64,000 nt of DNA from Isoetes taiwanensis (lineage: Eukaryota; Streptophyta; Lycopodiopsida; Isoetales; Isoetaceae): NCBI GenBank assembly GCA_021234155.1, contig JAJEKV010000012.1, positions 5,023,789 through 5,087,788 of the forward strand. Direction: 5' to 3'. The notes below the pieces were generated by a model. That model was not told where the DNA came from. It worked only from the letters and a program-made list of their open reading frames with translations, and did no database searches. Shown in pieces: positions 1 to 11,137 of the stretch (the stretch's first letter is position 1; each line of letters starts with the position of its first letter). A program made the translations under genes and the position numbers.

Positions 1-290
1 CTGAATTGCAGAGTGCTCTCCTCTTTTGGGAATGAAAACAAGAATAAAGAGTCTAAATGGATAGCAGGACTACTTAAGACAGATGAATAAAAATGGGGAA
101 AGGGTGCACCTGCCATGGAAACACATAAGCTAATTAATCTCAAATCCCTGCAACTCTGCCATGGTGGTGAAGATGAATTTGCAGAGTGCTGTTGAGGTGT
201 GGAAGAAAGAATAGGAGGCTGATTGGGTGGTAGGAATACTTTAAGACAGATGAAATAGAGATGGAAGAAGGATGCTCCTGCATATGACAC
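1..290 (-). repeat. Degenerate ~170-bp direct repeat in 3' noncoding part of the gypsy element
   Basis: GAATTGCAGAGTGCT near position 3 recurs as GAATTTGCAGAGTGCT near 174, and ACTTAAGACAGATGAA near 72 recurs with one extra T near 238, an offset of about 170 bp. The block lies downstream of integrase on the element's own strand. Long noncoding repeats between integrase and the 3' LTR are known in Tat-group elements. The copies are diverged, so the exact unit limits are uncertain. Confidence 0.5.
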
Positions 291-451
291 TTGGTAAAAC
301 ATTAGTAAACATTCTCCCTTGGGATCAATCACACTGTTCTCTGATCAGCCCATCCTACAAACACAAAACTAACTTATCAAAGCAATGTGAACATAACAGA
401 AGTCAAATTGATTCTAACTATTCTAATTCTATTATAGATTTTTTGGATTTT

Positions 452-1643
452 TTAATGCAAAAAGAGGGACAAACAAGCATGCTGGTCCCAGTACCTTTTC
501 AAGTGCAAGATGTTGATAGGATTTGGTAATAGTATTCCTGAAGCAACTTCTTGTAGCCAATAAGAGTTGGTACCTGCAGATTCCAGCACCACAAAAGACC
601 CTTCCCAAATATTATCAAATTTGCCAGCTGAATCTTCTTTTGACTTATTCCACTTAAGGACAAGCTCCCCCTCCTTAAAGTTACCCTGTATTTTATGTGC
701 AGCTTTGAATGCAGCCAGATCTTTAGCCTTTTTTAACAGATTAGTGTTCTCAGCTTCCATTCTATACTCATCTAGATGTAACAAGGCATCCATTCTTTCC
801 TGCAAGGCATGTTCAAAAGGCAAGCATAATTTATGAGCTTACCTCAAAGAAGGCAACTCAAGTTCTATTGGCAAAACTGCTTCTATGCCATAAACCAAGT
901 TGAAAGGTGTGTGATTTGTAGCTGCTTTGATAGTGACTCTGTAAGCCCAAAGTGCATCCACTATTTTGACATGCCAATCCCTCTTGTTGACCTCAACTAT
1001 CTTCTGCAGAATATTTTTCAACACTTTGTTAGTAGCTTCAGCTTGCCCATTACCTTGAGGGTAATATGAAGAGCTTTTGGTATGTTTGACCTTCAAAATG
1101 CTCAACAAATTAGCAATGACTTCATTAACAAAAGGTGTACCCCTATCAGAATGCAACTGGAGAGGAATACCAAACCTAGCACAAACATATTCATGTAGAA
1201 ACCTTGCAGTTGTGAGGGCATTAGCCTGCCTCAGAGGTATGTCTTCTGCCGACTTGGTAAAATAATCTGTGGCCACAATGATATGCCGATGCTGACCTAC
1301 AGAAGAAGGATTAATGGGGCCAATATAATCTAGCCCCCAAATATGAAATGGTCCTGGAGATAGGATTCAGGATAGCTGGTAATAAAATTCTTTTGCTAAA
1401 AATCTGACATTGATGGCAAGTCTTTATGATCTCATAGCAATCTCTAAAAACAGTAGGCCAGTAATATCCAGATCTGAGAATCTTTTTTGCTGTCGTATCC
1501 CCAGCAAAATATCCTCCACAGATACCTTTATGCATTTCTCTGATAATTAGGGCAGACTCATATTCATCTACACACCTCAACAAGATTCCATCTCTCGGTT
1601 GACTTTGCACAAGACATTGTCTATCAACTTGAATTGTCTGCAT
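452..1643 (-). pseudogene. Gypsy integrase (zinc-binding, DDE core, C-terminal domain), broken
   Basis: Integrase inserts the reverse-transcribed element into host DNA. Three minus-strand pieces follow one another. At 1643-1311 is the N-terminal HHCC-like region (EMHKGICGG...CHQCQ), in which the second His appears replaced by Tyr (GGYFAG). At 1276-839 is the catalytic core, with ATDYFTK, HSDRGTPF and NGQAEATNK supplying the D, D and E of the DD35E triad. At 823-452 is the C-terminal domain with the FxxIWEGSFVV...LKRYW pattern. Frame changes separate the pieces, so no single intact polyprotein is encoded. Family assignment is firm; activity is very unlikely. Confidence 0.88.
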
Positions 1644-1649
1644 TTGTCT

Positions 1650-2872
1650 TTGAGTCTCCTTATCTGACTTGATGTGAGGTTTGAAGGGATGATCCCATAT
1701 TGCAAAAATTCTCTAATAGGTTGCTGCCATCCTCCCTTGACTTGGTCTCCTTGAATTATCTCTAAATGTGCCACTGCAATTGAGGTGTCAGTAGTGTCCA
1801 ATTCATCTTCATGGTCAAAAAATATGTAAGGCAAGTAGAGGCTAGGACTTCGTACCAAATGCAATTCTTTTACAGAAATATCATAACTTTGCAACTTACA
1901 AGCCCATCTCAGAATTTTTGGCTTATTAGTTGCCTTACCAAATAGCAAACCCATTGGGTTTTGTTTCATGTAAACTTGGACTTGGCTTTTCAGAAGCAAA
2001 TGTCCTTGTCTATTAATAAGAAACATGAGTGCAGCAGCACTCTTTTCCATCTTTCTTCAAGGGCAGACCATTGTTTGCTTGCAAATACTATAGTATGTTT
2101 ATCCTGCAAAATGGCTAAACCTATGGCCTTTTTAGTAACAGTGCTATAAACTTCAAATGGCATGTTCAAATCTGGTTTCTTTAAAAGTGTGGCTTCACAT
2201 ATGGATAAGATGAGGAAGTCAAAAGCCTCCTGGCATTCTGAAGTCCATGTGATAGGTATATGCTTGCTTTCTGACTTAGAAAACTTGCCTACCCTTGTCA
2301 ACTTAGAAATGGGACTCAAAATATGAGCAAAATTTGGAATATACATCCTAAGAAAACTTGTCATACCAATAAAGCTCTTAACCTTCTTTAGATTCTTAGG
2401 AGGTGCTAGCTTTTTGAGGGCTTCAATCTTATCCTGAGCAACTTGTATACCTTGGTTGGATACTTCATGTCCTAAGAGCTCCTTTGGAAGGTAGCTGGGG
2501 CATTCATTAAACCAAATGGCATTCTTTTCATAGCATATGTGCCCCAGGGAGTGATAAATGAAGTCTTTGGCTGATCCTCCTCTTTGATGCTGATCTGATT
2601 AAACCCTGAAAAACCATCTAGAAATGAATACATGTCTTTCCCTGCAACAGCATACAGAATTTCTTCTAGAAAAGGCAAAGGATAACAATCTTTTATGGTA
2701 GCTTTGTTTAGGTCTCGATAATCTATGCAGATTCTCAAAGCACCATTCTTCTTTTCCACTGGAACAATGCATGACACCCATTCAGGATTAATAATTTCTA
2801 CAATAACACCTGCATCCAACATCTTATGCAATTCATCTTTAATTAGATCTAAAAGTGAAGCATTGATCCTTC
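1650..2872 (-). pseudogene. Gypsy reverse transcriptase and adjacent RNase H region, catalytic motif deleted
   Basis: RT copies element RNA into DNA. From about 2858 down to 2472 the palm/finger motifs are clear: WVSCIVPVEKKNGALRICIDYRDLNK, then FSGFNQI, and MPFGLMNAPATFQR. Directly after ATFQR the sequence jumps to a region resembling LLGHEVSNQGIQV, which normally lies well downstream. The intervening part with the YxDD catalytic motif is missing and the frame changes at the join near 2490. Downstream at 2364-1990 come the connection region (FLRMYIPNFAHILSPISKL) and a gypsy RNase H-like stretch (VYSTVTKKAIGLAILQD), then spacer sequence to 1577. The RT must be inactive. Confidence 0.88.
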
Positions 2873-3189
2873 TTAACTTTTGAAAAACACGTTTACACCC
2901 TTCTTTGATTTTGATCTCAAATTGACATACCTCTTCTGTAATACCAATGAGCTCAGAGTAATCCCAAGCAAACACATCACTTCTTTCTTCAAAGAATTTG
3001 GTGACCTCTTCCTTGTTTTGTGTATCAAAGAGGTCTCCCACAAACAGAGTTCTTTGCTGGCCATGTTTGTTGATAGTGACTTCATTAGTTGCTTCCTCTC
3101 GTGATGCATTTATGACTAATATAGAACACAATTTCTTGGCCTCATCTCCATCAAACTCTTCTTCTGGTATAGCTCCTTCAGATAGATAT

Positions 3190-3573
3190 GTCATTAAGGT
3201 ATCTCTGTACAAAGCATCAGCTTCCCAATTCTGCTCCCTTGGGACATGAGTAATTTTCCAAGAAGTAAAATAAGCAAGCATTTTTATTACCTGATTTCTT
3301 AGAGACTCCATATCAGCATTCTTGGCCTGATATTCACCACTAAGCTGTCTGCAAACTATTTGAGAATCTCCATAAATATGTATGACTGAAATGTCCATAG
3401 CCTTAGCTTCTTGGAGACCTGCAATCAAAGGCTTTATACTCTGCTACATTGGAAGTTATTTGGGGAAAGATTCTTCCTACTTTGGCCAAAAAATTATTGG
3501 AAGTATCATTTAGTATAGCTGCAGATGAAGCTACATTTAGTTTCTTTGAAATCCCTCCATCAAACCATAGACA
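3190..3573 (-). pseudogene. Additional RNase H domain located upstream of RT
   Basis: RNase H acidic motifs appear in order: WFDGGIS, NVAEYKA, IYGDSQIV and EADALYR. These give the D-E-D-D set of a retroelement or archaeal-type RNase H. The domain is split by a frameshift at about 3403-3428, just after AEYKA. It lies between protease and RT, whereas the ordinary gypsy RNase H follows RT and is also recognisable here. Plant Tat-group elements are known to carry a second, archaeal-like RNase H; the position before RT is less familiar to me. I infer that it belonged to the polyprotein, because it is read in the same orientation and sits between element domains. Confidence 0.75.
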
Positions 3574-3599
3574 TCCTTCCTTACCATTTTCAAAAGGTA

Positions 3600-4323
3600 G
3601 TGCACATTTCCTAACCAAGGGGATCAAATCACTTTTCTTTGTTCTGGGGGTTGCTAAACTATAAGATAAAGGCTCCTCTATTAGTAATTCTTTAATGAAA
3701 TGTACCTCTTCCCTGGAGCCATAGGAGCCATCCTGGTTGTAGATTGTAGCCACTTGGGAACCATTTGAAATGGTACATCTCCCTTGAGACCAGACTGGCC
3801 TAGCATCAACTGTAGCCATCCATCTTCTTCCCAGCAAGAGATCATATATATCTGTATCTTCTCCCAAATCCTCAAAAGCAACAACAACAAAATTGGCAGC
3901 TACAACAATACCTTCAGTGTTGACAGAAACTTTGGTCACAATACCAACTGGTGTTGTTTTAGTATTAGAAAAGGATTTTAACAAAACAGATGATCTTTTA
4001 TCTATCTCGAGTCCACATTTTTTCATAACATGATAAGGCATGATATTTAGGGGTGATCCACCATCCAGCAACACATTGGAAAAAGAGTATCCTCCTAGAG
4101 TAGTTGAACACATAAATGCACCTGGATCTTCCTCATTCTGAGCCAAAATAAGATTAGTAGCATCTGCAACATCTACACAAGCCACTGCCTCACTAAAGGT
4201 AGTTTGTTGCAATAATGTCTTCCTATAACTGGGTGCAATCTTTAATAAGGTAAATAAGTCTACACTTACTTTAGAATTTTTTAGTAAAACATCTAATTCA
4301 TCAAGGTCTTTCTCTCTTACCAT
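3600..4323 (-). pseudogene. Gypsy aspartic protease region
   Basis: The retroviral-type protease cleaves the Gag-Pol polyprotein. The reading frame beginning at 4323 contains SNVLLDGGSPLNIM at residues 82-95; the DGGS version of the D-T/S-G active site is common in plant Tat-like elements. Hydrophobic strands follow (VVAANFVVVAFEDLGEDTDIYDLLLGRRWM), ending in the flap and LLGRRW segment typical of the fold. The frame overlaps the end of gag by about 23 bases and runs directly into the RNase H region. This domain is itself unbroken, although the polyprotein is not. Confidence 0.8.
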
Positions 4324-5663
4324 ACTTTTGTTGGGGAGATGGGGCTATTTCTTGAGGAGGGACTTCTGTAACAGAAGCTGGTGGTAATGTTGGCCTCCTA
4401 AAATTCTCTGGAACATGTCTATTGGGTTCAGCAGGCCTATGGACCTCTCCCATGCTTCTGGTCTGTACCACCATTACTTCTTCAGTCTTTGGCATTTCTG
4501 TAGCCTGCACAAATCTTATAGAACTAGTAGATTCAGCAAACCTTACATGGGGAGTTGTTTCAGATTTCTTTTCTCTTTCTTGCTTGGCAAAATACTCTTT
4601 GACATAACACCTAAGATCAGTGTGACCAATCTCCTTGCAAAAAGTACAAACTGGACACTCTCTACCAAAATGACCTTTCTTTTTGCATTTAGGACATATT
4701 TGCCAATAGCAGATGTCAGCTGGATGTGAAGTTCTATTGCAATGGATATATTCAGGATAAGTTTTACCTGCCTTACTTGTTTTGAGCTCCACAAGTTGTT
4801 TGGTCACCTCTGCTAAAGCTTCAGTTACCTTTGTCAAGCCTGCTTTAACTTCTAAAATTTGAGAGTCAGCCTCTTCATCTTTGGCCTTTTTCCTCTCTTT
4901 ATGCACAGCATAGATGGGAACAGAATGGTGAGGTTCATAAGGGCCATCAATGGCATCAGGGTAGAAGGGATCATGATGAAAGCCATTGTGTTTTTCTGGT
5001 AGGATAGAAAGCATCTTGGTTAACTCAGTTGTTTTGGCAAAGACCTTGTAAATGGAATCAAAACCTTCTGCAGCTTGAACCTTGATAAGTTTTCTTTGAA
5101 TTTCTGGTCTAGAAGATAGCCCCTTAATAAAAGAGGACACCAAAAAAAGCGTGGGGATGGTGACTTGGCATTTCTGGCACCTATTCATGAAGGTGCTGAA
5201 CCTCTCCTTGTATTGACTAACACTTTCACCTGCATAAATAGAGAAATTTTGCAATTCATTAACAAGATCCTTGGGAGCAGCAAGTTTTCCAAACCTGTCG
5301 AAAAACTTGGTGACAAGGTCATCCCAGGAGGTGGTTCCCATAAGTTTCTCATAAGTCAGCCAAGCACCAGCTTCACTCTCCTCTTTAAAACACTTCTCGA
5401 ATTGTGAACTTACACCCCTTTTTAAAACCATAATCCTTGTATTAATCTTCAAAAGTTGTCAAAAAGGTATTAACACTCATGCTGGAATCAAAAGTAGGCA
5501 ATGGAATAGGAACATTCAACTCAAACTGGTAAGGCATGCTCTGGAGTAATCCAGTTGAAAAACTTGGAGGGAGAGACCTATCTCTGCAGTGTTCTGATGC
5601 TTCCTGGTCTTCTAGTGGTTCTTTTCTGCTGGAAATTTTTGTTTTGGAGCCATGAGTTCTCAA
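4301..5663 (-). pseudogene. Gypsy gag (capsid and nucleocapsid), one frameshift
   Basis: Gag packages element RNA into virus-like particles. Two overlapping frames, 5663-5442 and 5452-4301, together cover it, implying a frameshift near 5445. The capsid-like part shows EAGAWLTYEKLMGTTSWDDLVTKFFDRF and QYKERFSTFMNRC, matching the retrotransposon gag family. Nucleocapsid zinc knuckles follow: CPKCKKKGHFGREC and CTFCKEIGHTDLRC are two clean CX2CX4HX4C motifs, preceded by a diverged CNRTSHPADIC. The C-terminus is basic and proline-rich and overlaps the protease frame. Confidence 0.85.
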
Positions 5664-5673
5664 GATCTAGGTA

Positions 5674-5693
5674 GGATCTCGGTAGGACCTCCA
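5674..5693 (-). other. Primer-binding site candidate of the gypsy element
   Basis: On the minus strand the LTR ends ...GGTCAACA, then TTT, then TGGAGGTCCTACCGAGATCC. Beginning with TGG right after the LTR is what a tRNA 3' CCA end requires. I cannot name the tRNA from memory. Confidence 0.55.
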
Positions 5694-5696
5694 AAA

Positions 5697-6256
5697 TGTT
5701 GACCCTCAACCTGGCTTCAAAGGTCAACCACAATGAGCCAACTTGAGTTGGGACCCAAGTTGAGGTTAGGACCTCCAGATCACTTAAGGTGATCAGTCTA
5801 TGCAAGATAAATCCAGTTAAGAATCCAAAAACTCAAAGTTTCATACCTTTCCCATTTTTAGAAAATGGTACCTTGACTCAAATTGGTACAACAGTCGATA
5901 ATGGATTGGTTTTTCGGGTCAAATGCTTTAGACTGACACAAAAAAGTTATAGGAATCCAATGGTGAAATCCCTGACAATAGCAGTCAAACTGGAAAACAG
6001 TGATCAGAAAAATGGATTTGGAGTTTCTAACTACTTTTTCGAGAATTTTCAAAGCCAATATGTCACCAGGGTAGCAAAGAATGGAGGCATGAGGTCAAAT
6101 CTCCATTTGGATACTCAGAGGTATTTTTTGCACTCAGATTTGGCAAAATACAGTCAAGAACAGTCAAAACAGAATGCAAAATTTTCTAACTTGAAAGGTA
6201 CATGGTATTTTTTGGTTTTTTCAAAGCCTATGGGTCTCAGATATCTCAAGGATTGA
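5697..6256 (-). repeat. 5' LTR of the gypsy element (3' portion; far end not located)
   Basis: The plus strand reads TGTTGACCCTC from 5697, so the minus-strand LTR ends in ...CAACA just before the primer site. The partner LTR is outside the window, so the outer boundary cannot be set by comparison; it may extend beyond 6256. Open frames in this stretch (for example 5789-6256) resemble nothing and are not called as genes. Confidence 0.5.
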
Positions 6257-9200
6257 TGGCAACTGGGCCAACAGCCATTAAAAGCATAGGGGGATTTACT
6301 GTAGGATTTTTTGAAAGACAAAATTGTTAAGGATCATATCAGAAAGAACTTCTTCAACTTGGCATCAAATTTTCATTGATATGGAGGTAAATCAATCACA
6401 ATAGTAATGAATAATAGTACAACACTTCAAATGCTGGAAAATATCAATCTCAGGTCATAAAATAATTTTTAGAAGATAATATCAATCAAATCTTTTCGGA
6501 TCTGATCAAAACGTGATGCAGCAATGCAGCAAGTAACCATAGGATTGTGTTATTTCTCAGCATTTTAGCTTTTGGAAAACAAAGAGATCATTTGTGAAGA
6601 GATCATTGAAGGTAGCAGCTTGAGAAAATTTTGTCCTTAGCACGTTTCTGAAGTCTCCAGCTAGAGAGGAGCATTATTTTTCATCTCTTCTTCGGAGCCG
6701 GAAAAGGCATGTTTGCACAAGGTAGAAGCTACGTAGATTAATTTTGTTGTCCCCCCCCCGCCCCTTTTTTTGTATGTGTTTCCAACAGCTGTTTCTCATG
6801 CTTTCTATCTTTCCTTCTTACTGTCAACGGAGTTCTCCATTTTTGGCAGGAGTATGTCTTCATTTTCGCTGCAAACAAAAGAAGCCTTGCAAGCAAACTT
6901 TTTGAGACGAGGGTTTCTCCATTTTCGGCAACATAGATCTTCATTTTCGCTACAAACAGAAGGATCCTTCCAAGCAGGTAAGGTTTCGGCAAGCTCCTAG
7001 ATTAGCTCTACTTCCAATGGATTATGTGTTAGATATGGTAGAAACATCTGACACTGCATCCAATGAATACCTTTATATTCTTTATCTGTAGCAGCAGCTT
7101 TAGCTGCACAACACCTCTCTATACGGACCAGCAGCAATCTTCTTTGCGAGCTGTACATAGGTGATTTCATTGTCTATTGATGTTTTTTGGCACTCTAGAC
7201 CTTATTCTGTTGCATTTCGATCTGCATCCAAACAAATTATATGCGCTGGATTTACATCAAAAGACCAAGAATGCCTTTTTCTCACTGCATGGGATTTTCT
7301 TTTGTCCTAGACTGTTGCATTCCAGGTTTCTTACTATCCCGCTTTTGAATCAGATGCTAGATCCTATTTGCATGTTTTTATGTTAGAGCGGCATGTTGAA
7401 ACTACCATAAGTTTAACAGTCCATTTAACCACAAACGAACCTCAGAGCGCTTCGAAAAGGGTGAGCTAATATACTCTACCAATAATGTTCTTGGTGTTGT
7501 AAAAAAGTTGTGATTATTATTGTTGCAACCCTGCTGCACGTTTCACACTAGAATATTCTGTTACATTTCTGCCTTCTCAGATCCTAGCCACAATATAATT
7601 ACCTAATTTGTATCTAAGGGCATCTTTCAATTCCTCAAGACTCTTCTGAGGTTCATGTTTATCTACCTATAGCATTTTCGTTTTGCTTTTTGATGCTTAT
7701 GAATTACTCTTTATAAAATATGCTGCATTTTCTATTACAGAAAAAATGACCTCTAAACATTGATGCAAAAATGCTATGCTGGTGGATCTGTCAATAAGCA
7801 TGGAAGCGTTAGCAATGAAGCCTGTACGTATACCTGTACCATAGCCTATAGTAGTTCAAATCACTTGCAGGCATTTGCTGTGTTCCATTACTTGCAATTT
7901 CTGATTGCTACCTTTCTTCGTAATATAATTTTCTATTGTTGTATCTAACCCCAATGCTGAGGACACTTTGACAAATTGTAAGTTCCTTTTTTTAAGCTTA
8001 GCATGCCTGAATGTTAGCTTCATTGGATCAGGCCTTCCAAGTAAAAAAACCTTATCATAAGCTTACATGCATTGCTTTATCTTTTATTCTTGCAGCACAA
8101 GTCTATGATGGCTTAGTAGCAGCATGATTGGATGCATTTCTTTTGTTTATCAGACATATATGACGGGAAAAAGCAAAACATTGAGGCTGGAAGTTGAAGT
8201 ATATTCAAGCTATTGTTCCATCATTCTCACTTACTATAAACAACCATTATCTTTCTTATTAAAATGGGATGTTGTTGGGAACCGTGCTGGAACGCCGCAT
8301 GTGCAAACGCATGCGGCGTTCCCCCTCCCCCTTGCGGGACTTTTTTCGGTGGTCTGCGTCTACTTCGGCATCAAGTTTGAAATCGAGCTTTGGCCTCTCA
8401 GTCGGTTTTTGTTCTCTCTTGCTCCAGTTTGGGCATTTTCTGTGTCTCAGCAAATAGTTATCCATATAGCTTACCTTCATTCTCTTGAATCTAATTCGTT
8501 TTGTTCCTTCTCCTCTTCAACAGCCCAGATGGTCTGTTTGCTTGATTATCCTCTTCATGGCTCCATTAACTTAGATATTCACAGCTTGACAGGGCATTGG
8601 TGGACTCTACTATATTTGGATCAGACAAAATGCCCCCGGAGAAGGCATATGAAAGTCATCGTTCCCATGCTTTTTAAAAGTCTCCAGATCTGTCATAGAG
8701 AACCGCCTCTTTAAAAACCCATTCTGTTGTGACGGTAATTGTTTTGAAATATGATATGCTTAATATATTTGAAATGCAAGCAGGTCTAAGACGAATGGCG
8801 CTTCACATAGGTTGCTAAATGCTGCTTACTTTCTAAAAAATAGCCTTCTCCTACATGCAACAAAACATCATTGTGATCTTATCAAGTGCAGTCTCTAACA
8901 TCCTCTTACCTTTCCTAAGCTTATCAATGTGAGATTGACTTTAGAAGATCTCGCATTAAGATTGATAAAGTAATTTGTCATTGCTGCGCTTGGCAAATGA
9001 CAACAGCAGATGGTCATACAATTTGAAGTCCTTTCCTTTTGTTGTCTTAGTTACATCTTCATTTGCCTGGTAATATCAATGTCAACGGTTCTATATAAGT
9101 GAGAGATTCATCGCTTCCAAATGCTTTCATGATGTATCTGATTATATTGTCTTTGATTAAATGTGTTATTCTATTCTAGCACTTCTGAAGCTTTATTTTA

Positions 9201-9379
9201 AATGTATGCAGGTGCACTGGGGTTTTTTGAAGTCAATTGCAAATGAAGGTTTGCTACTTTGGTTTTTACCATTATTTTTTCAAACGTAACTGTTTGGCTA
9301 TCTACTGTTGTTGCACGCGTTGCATTAGTATTTGATGCAATCAGCATTATTGAACTCTTTTTTAAGCTATCTGCGTAAT
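6257..9379. other. Intergenic sequence without recognised genes
   Basis: Nothing here supports a gene. A poly-C/poly-T junction lies near 6752-6772. A short inverted repeat (GAACGCCGCATG...CATGCGGCGTTC) lies near 8290-8320. Open frames such as 8124-8714 show no family resemblance, and the composition is AT-rich noncoding. Confidence 0.5.
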
Positions 9380-9890
9380 CCAACACATAACTACCATTGA
9401 CATTAACAACCAACACATAACTACCATTGACATTAATTAACACAACCATTGGGTCCATCCAACACATTTAAATTAAAATCCCCCTTAAACCCCCTTTGGT
9501 TTGGGTGCATATTCACACGGGGGGTGACTCCGGGCAACGAGAGCTGTTGGATAGGCATATTCACTTCTTATTCCTTAATCTACACCGTACGTAAAGTTCC
9601 TTGTTTGTGGGGTATGCAAGTACAAAATTTGCTATACTGTATAACAAGATTCGCAAGATACTATAAGATTTCAAGCGGAATACTATATGGTGTTGATTTT
9701 GTACGTGCAAAATACAATCATGAGGGCTCTCGCTGCCCTACGTCACCCCCCGTGTGAATATGCACCCAAACCAAAGGGGGTTTAAGGGGGATTTTAATTT
9801 AAATGTGTTGGATGGACCCAATGGTTGTGTTAATTAATGTCAATGGTAGTTATGTGTTGGTTGTTAATGTCAATGGTTGTTATGTGTTGG
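9380..9890. mobile_element. Foldback/MITE-like element with ~149-bp near-perfect inverted arms
   Basis: The left arm 9380-9528 and the right arm 9742-9890 are inverted copies; I see a single clear mismatch (ACTACC against ACAACC). The arms start CCAACACATAAC and contain an internal duplication of CAACACATAACTACCATTGACATTAA. The 213-bp loop codes for nothing. The structure is that of a non-autonomous terminal-inverted-repeat element, perhaps Mutator-like given the long arms. I could not identify a convincing target-site duplication. Near-identity of the arms suggests recent insertion or arm homogenisation. Confidence 0.8.
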
Positions 9891-10625
9891 GGGATTTAAT
9901 TTTTATATGTTGGATGTTAATGGTTTGTGTTGCAAAAAAATTTTTTTGGCCCCTTCGGGGCCTTAGAAACGTCCCCCTCCCCCTTCCCCCCTCCGATGTG
10001 ACAAAATTTTTAGAATTCAAACCAGAAAAAAACTAGAATTCATTTAAGGCTTTCATCACCTGTAGCTTTTGAATTTCATCATAATAAAACATAAGGAAAA
10101 GTCACCATAAAGATAGAGCGGATTGATCCCATTATTCTGAAAGTCATAACGTTTGCAACACCCATACACAAACATCTTTCAACTGGAATTTAACAGCAGC
10201 CTTTGGCCTCCATGGATTCTTGTGGTGAGAAACCAAAGTGGAAAACTTTTCTGCTTGTTAGCACAAGGATCTAGAAGCCTTGGAGTTTGCTTAATAACTG
10301 CCTCAAAATCTAAAAATGCATGGTAATTTTTTGCAACCTTCATTCGGAATGAGCCATAAAACAATATCCAATAGCGCAATCCTGTATTAATCAGCTGGTA
10401 GGATGTGAAAGCCTACCAAACTCGGCCGAAAATTTGCTGTTTTAGCATAGATAACTTAACCAAGCATATCCATATCATACACTATCAAAAAGATCTTGGA
10501 GAGAGCTTTCCAACGCAATAAAAATCATCTCAAACAGAGCTCTGGATCAAAAGTTATGATAAGAAATGTGTTGCCGGCGGGGAAACTGCACTACATGCGC
10601 CCTTCAAGCCCTTCATGTTCATGTG
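9891..10625. other. Intergenic sequence, no recognised gene
   Basis: AT-rich flank of the foldback element. A short palindrome GGCCCCTTCGGGGCC at 9949-9963 is followed by C-rich sequence. No coding support. Confidence 0.4.
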
Positions 10626-10797
10626 CCCATTATGCACCACACACACAAAAAGAGGGCTTTTGTTGTGAGCCATTGGTTGTTGACCATTATGCACCACACG
10701 CACAAAAAGAGGGCTTTTGTTGTGAGCCATTAGTTGTTGACCGTTATGCACCACACGCACAAAAAAAGGGCTTTTGTTGTGAGCCATTGGTTGTTGA
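10626..10797 (+). repeat. 57-bp minisatellite, three tandem copies
   Basis: Three consecutive units start CCATTATGCACCACAC, contain GGGCTTTTGTTGTGAGCC and end GGTTGTTGA, differing at only a few bases. The length is a multiple of three, so an open frame runs through all copies, but there is no start context or family match to suggest a protein. Confidence 0.85.
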
Positions 10798-11137
10798 CAA
10801 TTGGAAAAAAAAAAGCTAAAATCAATGGCTCAGAAATGGTGCACTCTAGATGTACGCATTAATACATCAATTTGAATACATCACGAAATCATAGGAAAAC
10901 CTTAGTGAAAAGCGTACAAAAACACAAAGAAAACCCCATGTTATTATGCTACATATTCATGTAAGGTGTGAAATGAGTGTCATTGCATATCCTTGCATAC
11001 AGGCCCGTGGATGCTTGATAATAAGTCTCATCTATTGCAAATCCAGTGTGGAGTTTGAACAGTGAGATGTTGGTTATTGGGATGAATGGGGAAGCGTCCA
11101 AACAAGGTAAATTTATTTTGTAATTGGGAGAGATTGC

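Larger units (their letters stand above)
1..5696 (-). mobile_element. Ty3/gypsy LTR retrotransposon (Tat-like), internal region, defective
   Basis: Reading the minus strand from right to left the order is primer-binding site, gag, aspartic protease, RNase H, reverse transcriptase, connection/second RNase H region, and integrase with its C-terminal domain. Integrase after RT places it in Ty3/gypsy. The DGGS-type protease site and the extra RNase H resemble the plant Tat/Ogre/Retand lineage. Several frame breaks and a deletion of the RT catalytic motif show that this copy cannot move by itself. The 3' LTR lies beyond the left end of the window; the 5' LTR begins at 5697. The lineage name is inference from domain order and motifs. 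Confidence 0.9.

Noticed and set aside
5789-6256. 155-codon open frame
   Set aside because: Lies in the LTR region of the gypsy element on the opposite strand and resembles nothing.
8124-8714. 196-codon open frame
   Set aside because: Low-complexity composition, no family resemblance, no splice or start support, and it crosses a short inverted repeat.
9380-9890. Foldback element as a possible DNA-virus or replicon terminus
   Set aside because: No coding capacity and no associated genes; the simple MITE explanation suffices.
10626-10797. Possible CRISPR-like array
   Set aside because: Units are directly adjacent with no unique spacers, in a eukaryotic genome.
10496-10819. 107-codon open frame with repeated CCEPLVVD motif
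   Set aside because: Open because the 57-bp minisatellite unit is a multiple of three; the minus strand is open for the same reason.
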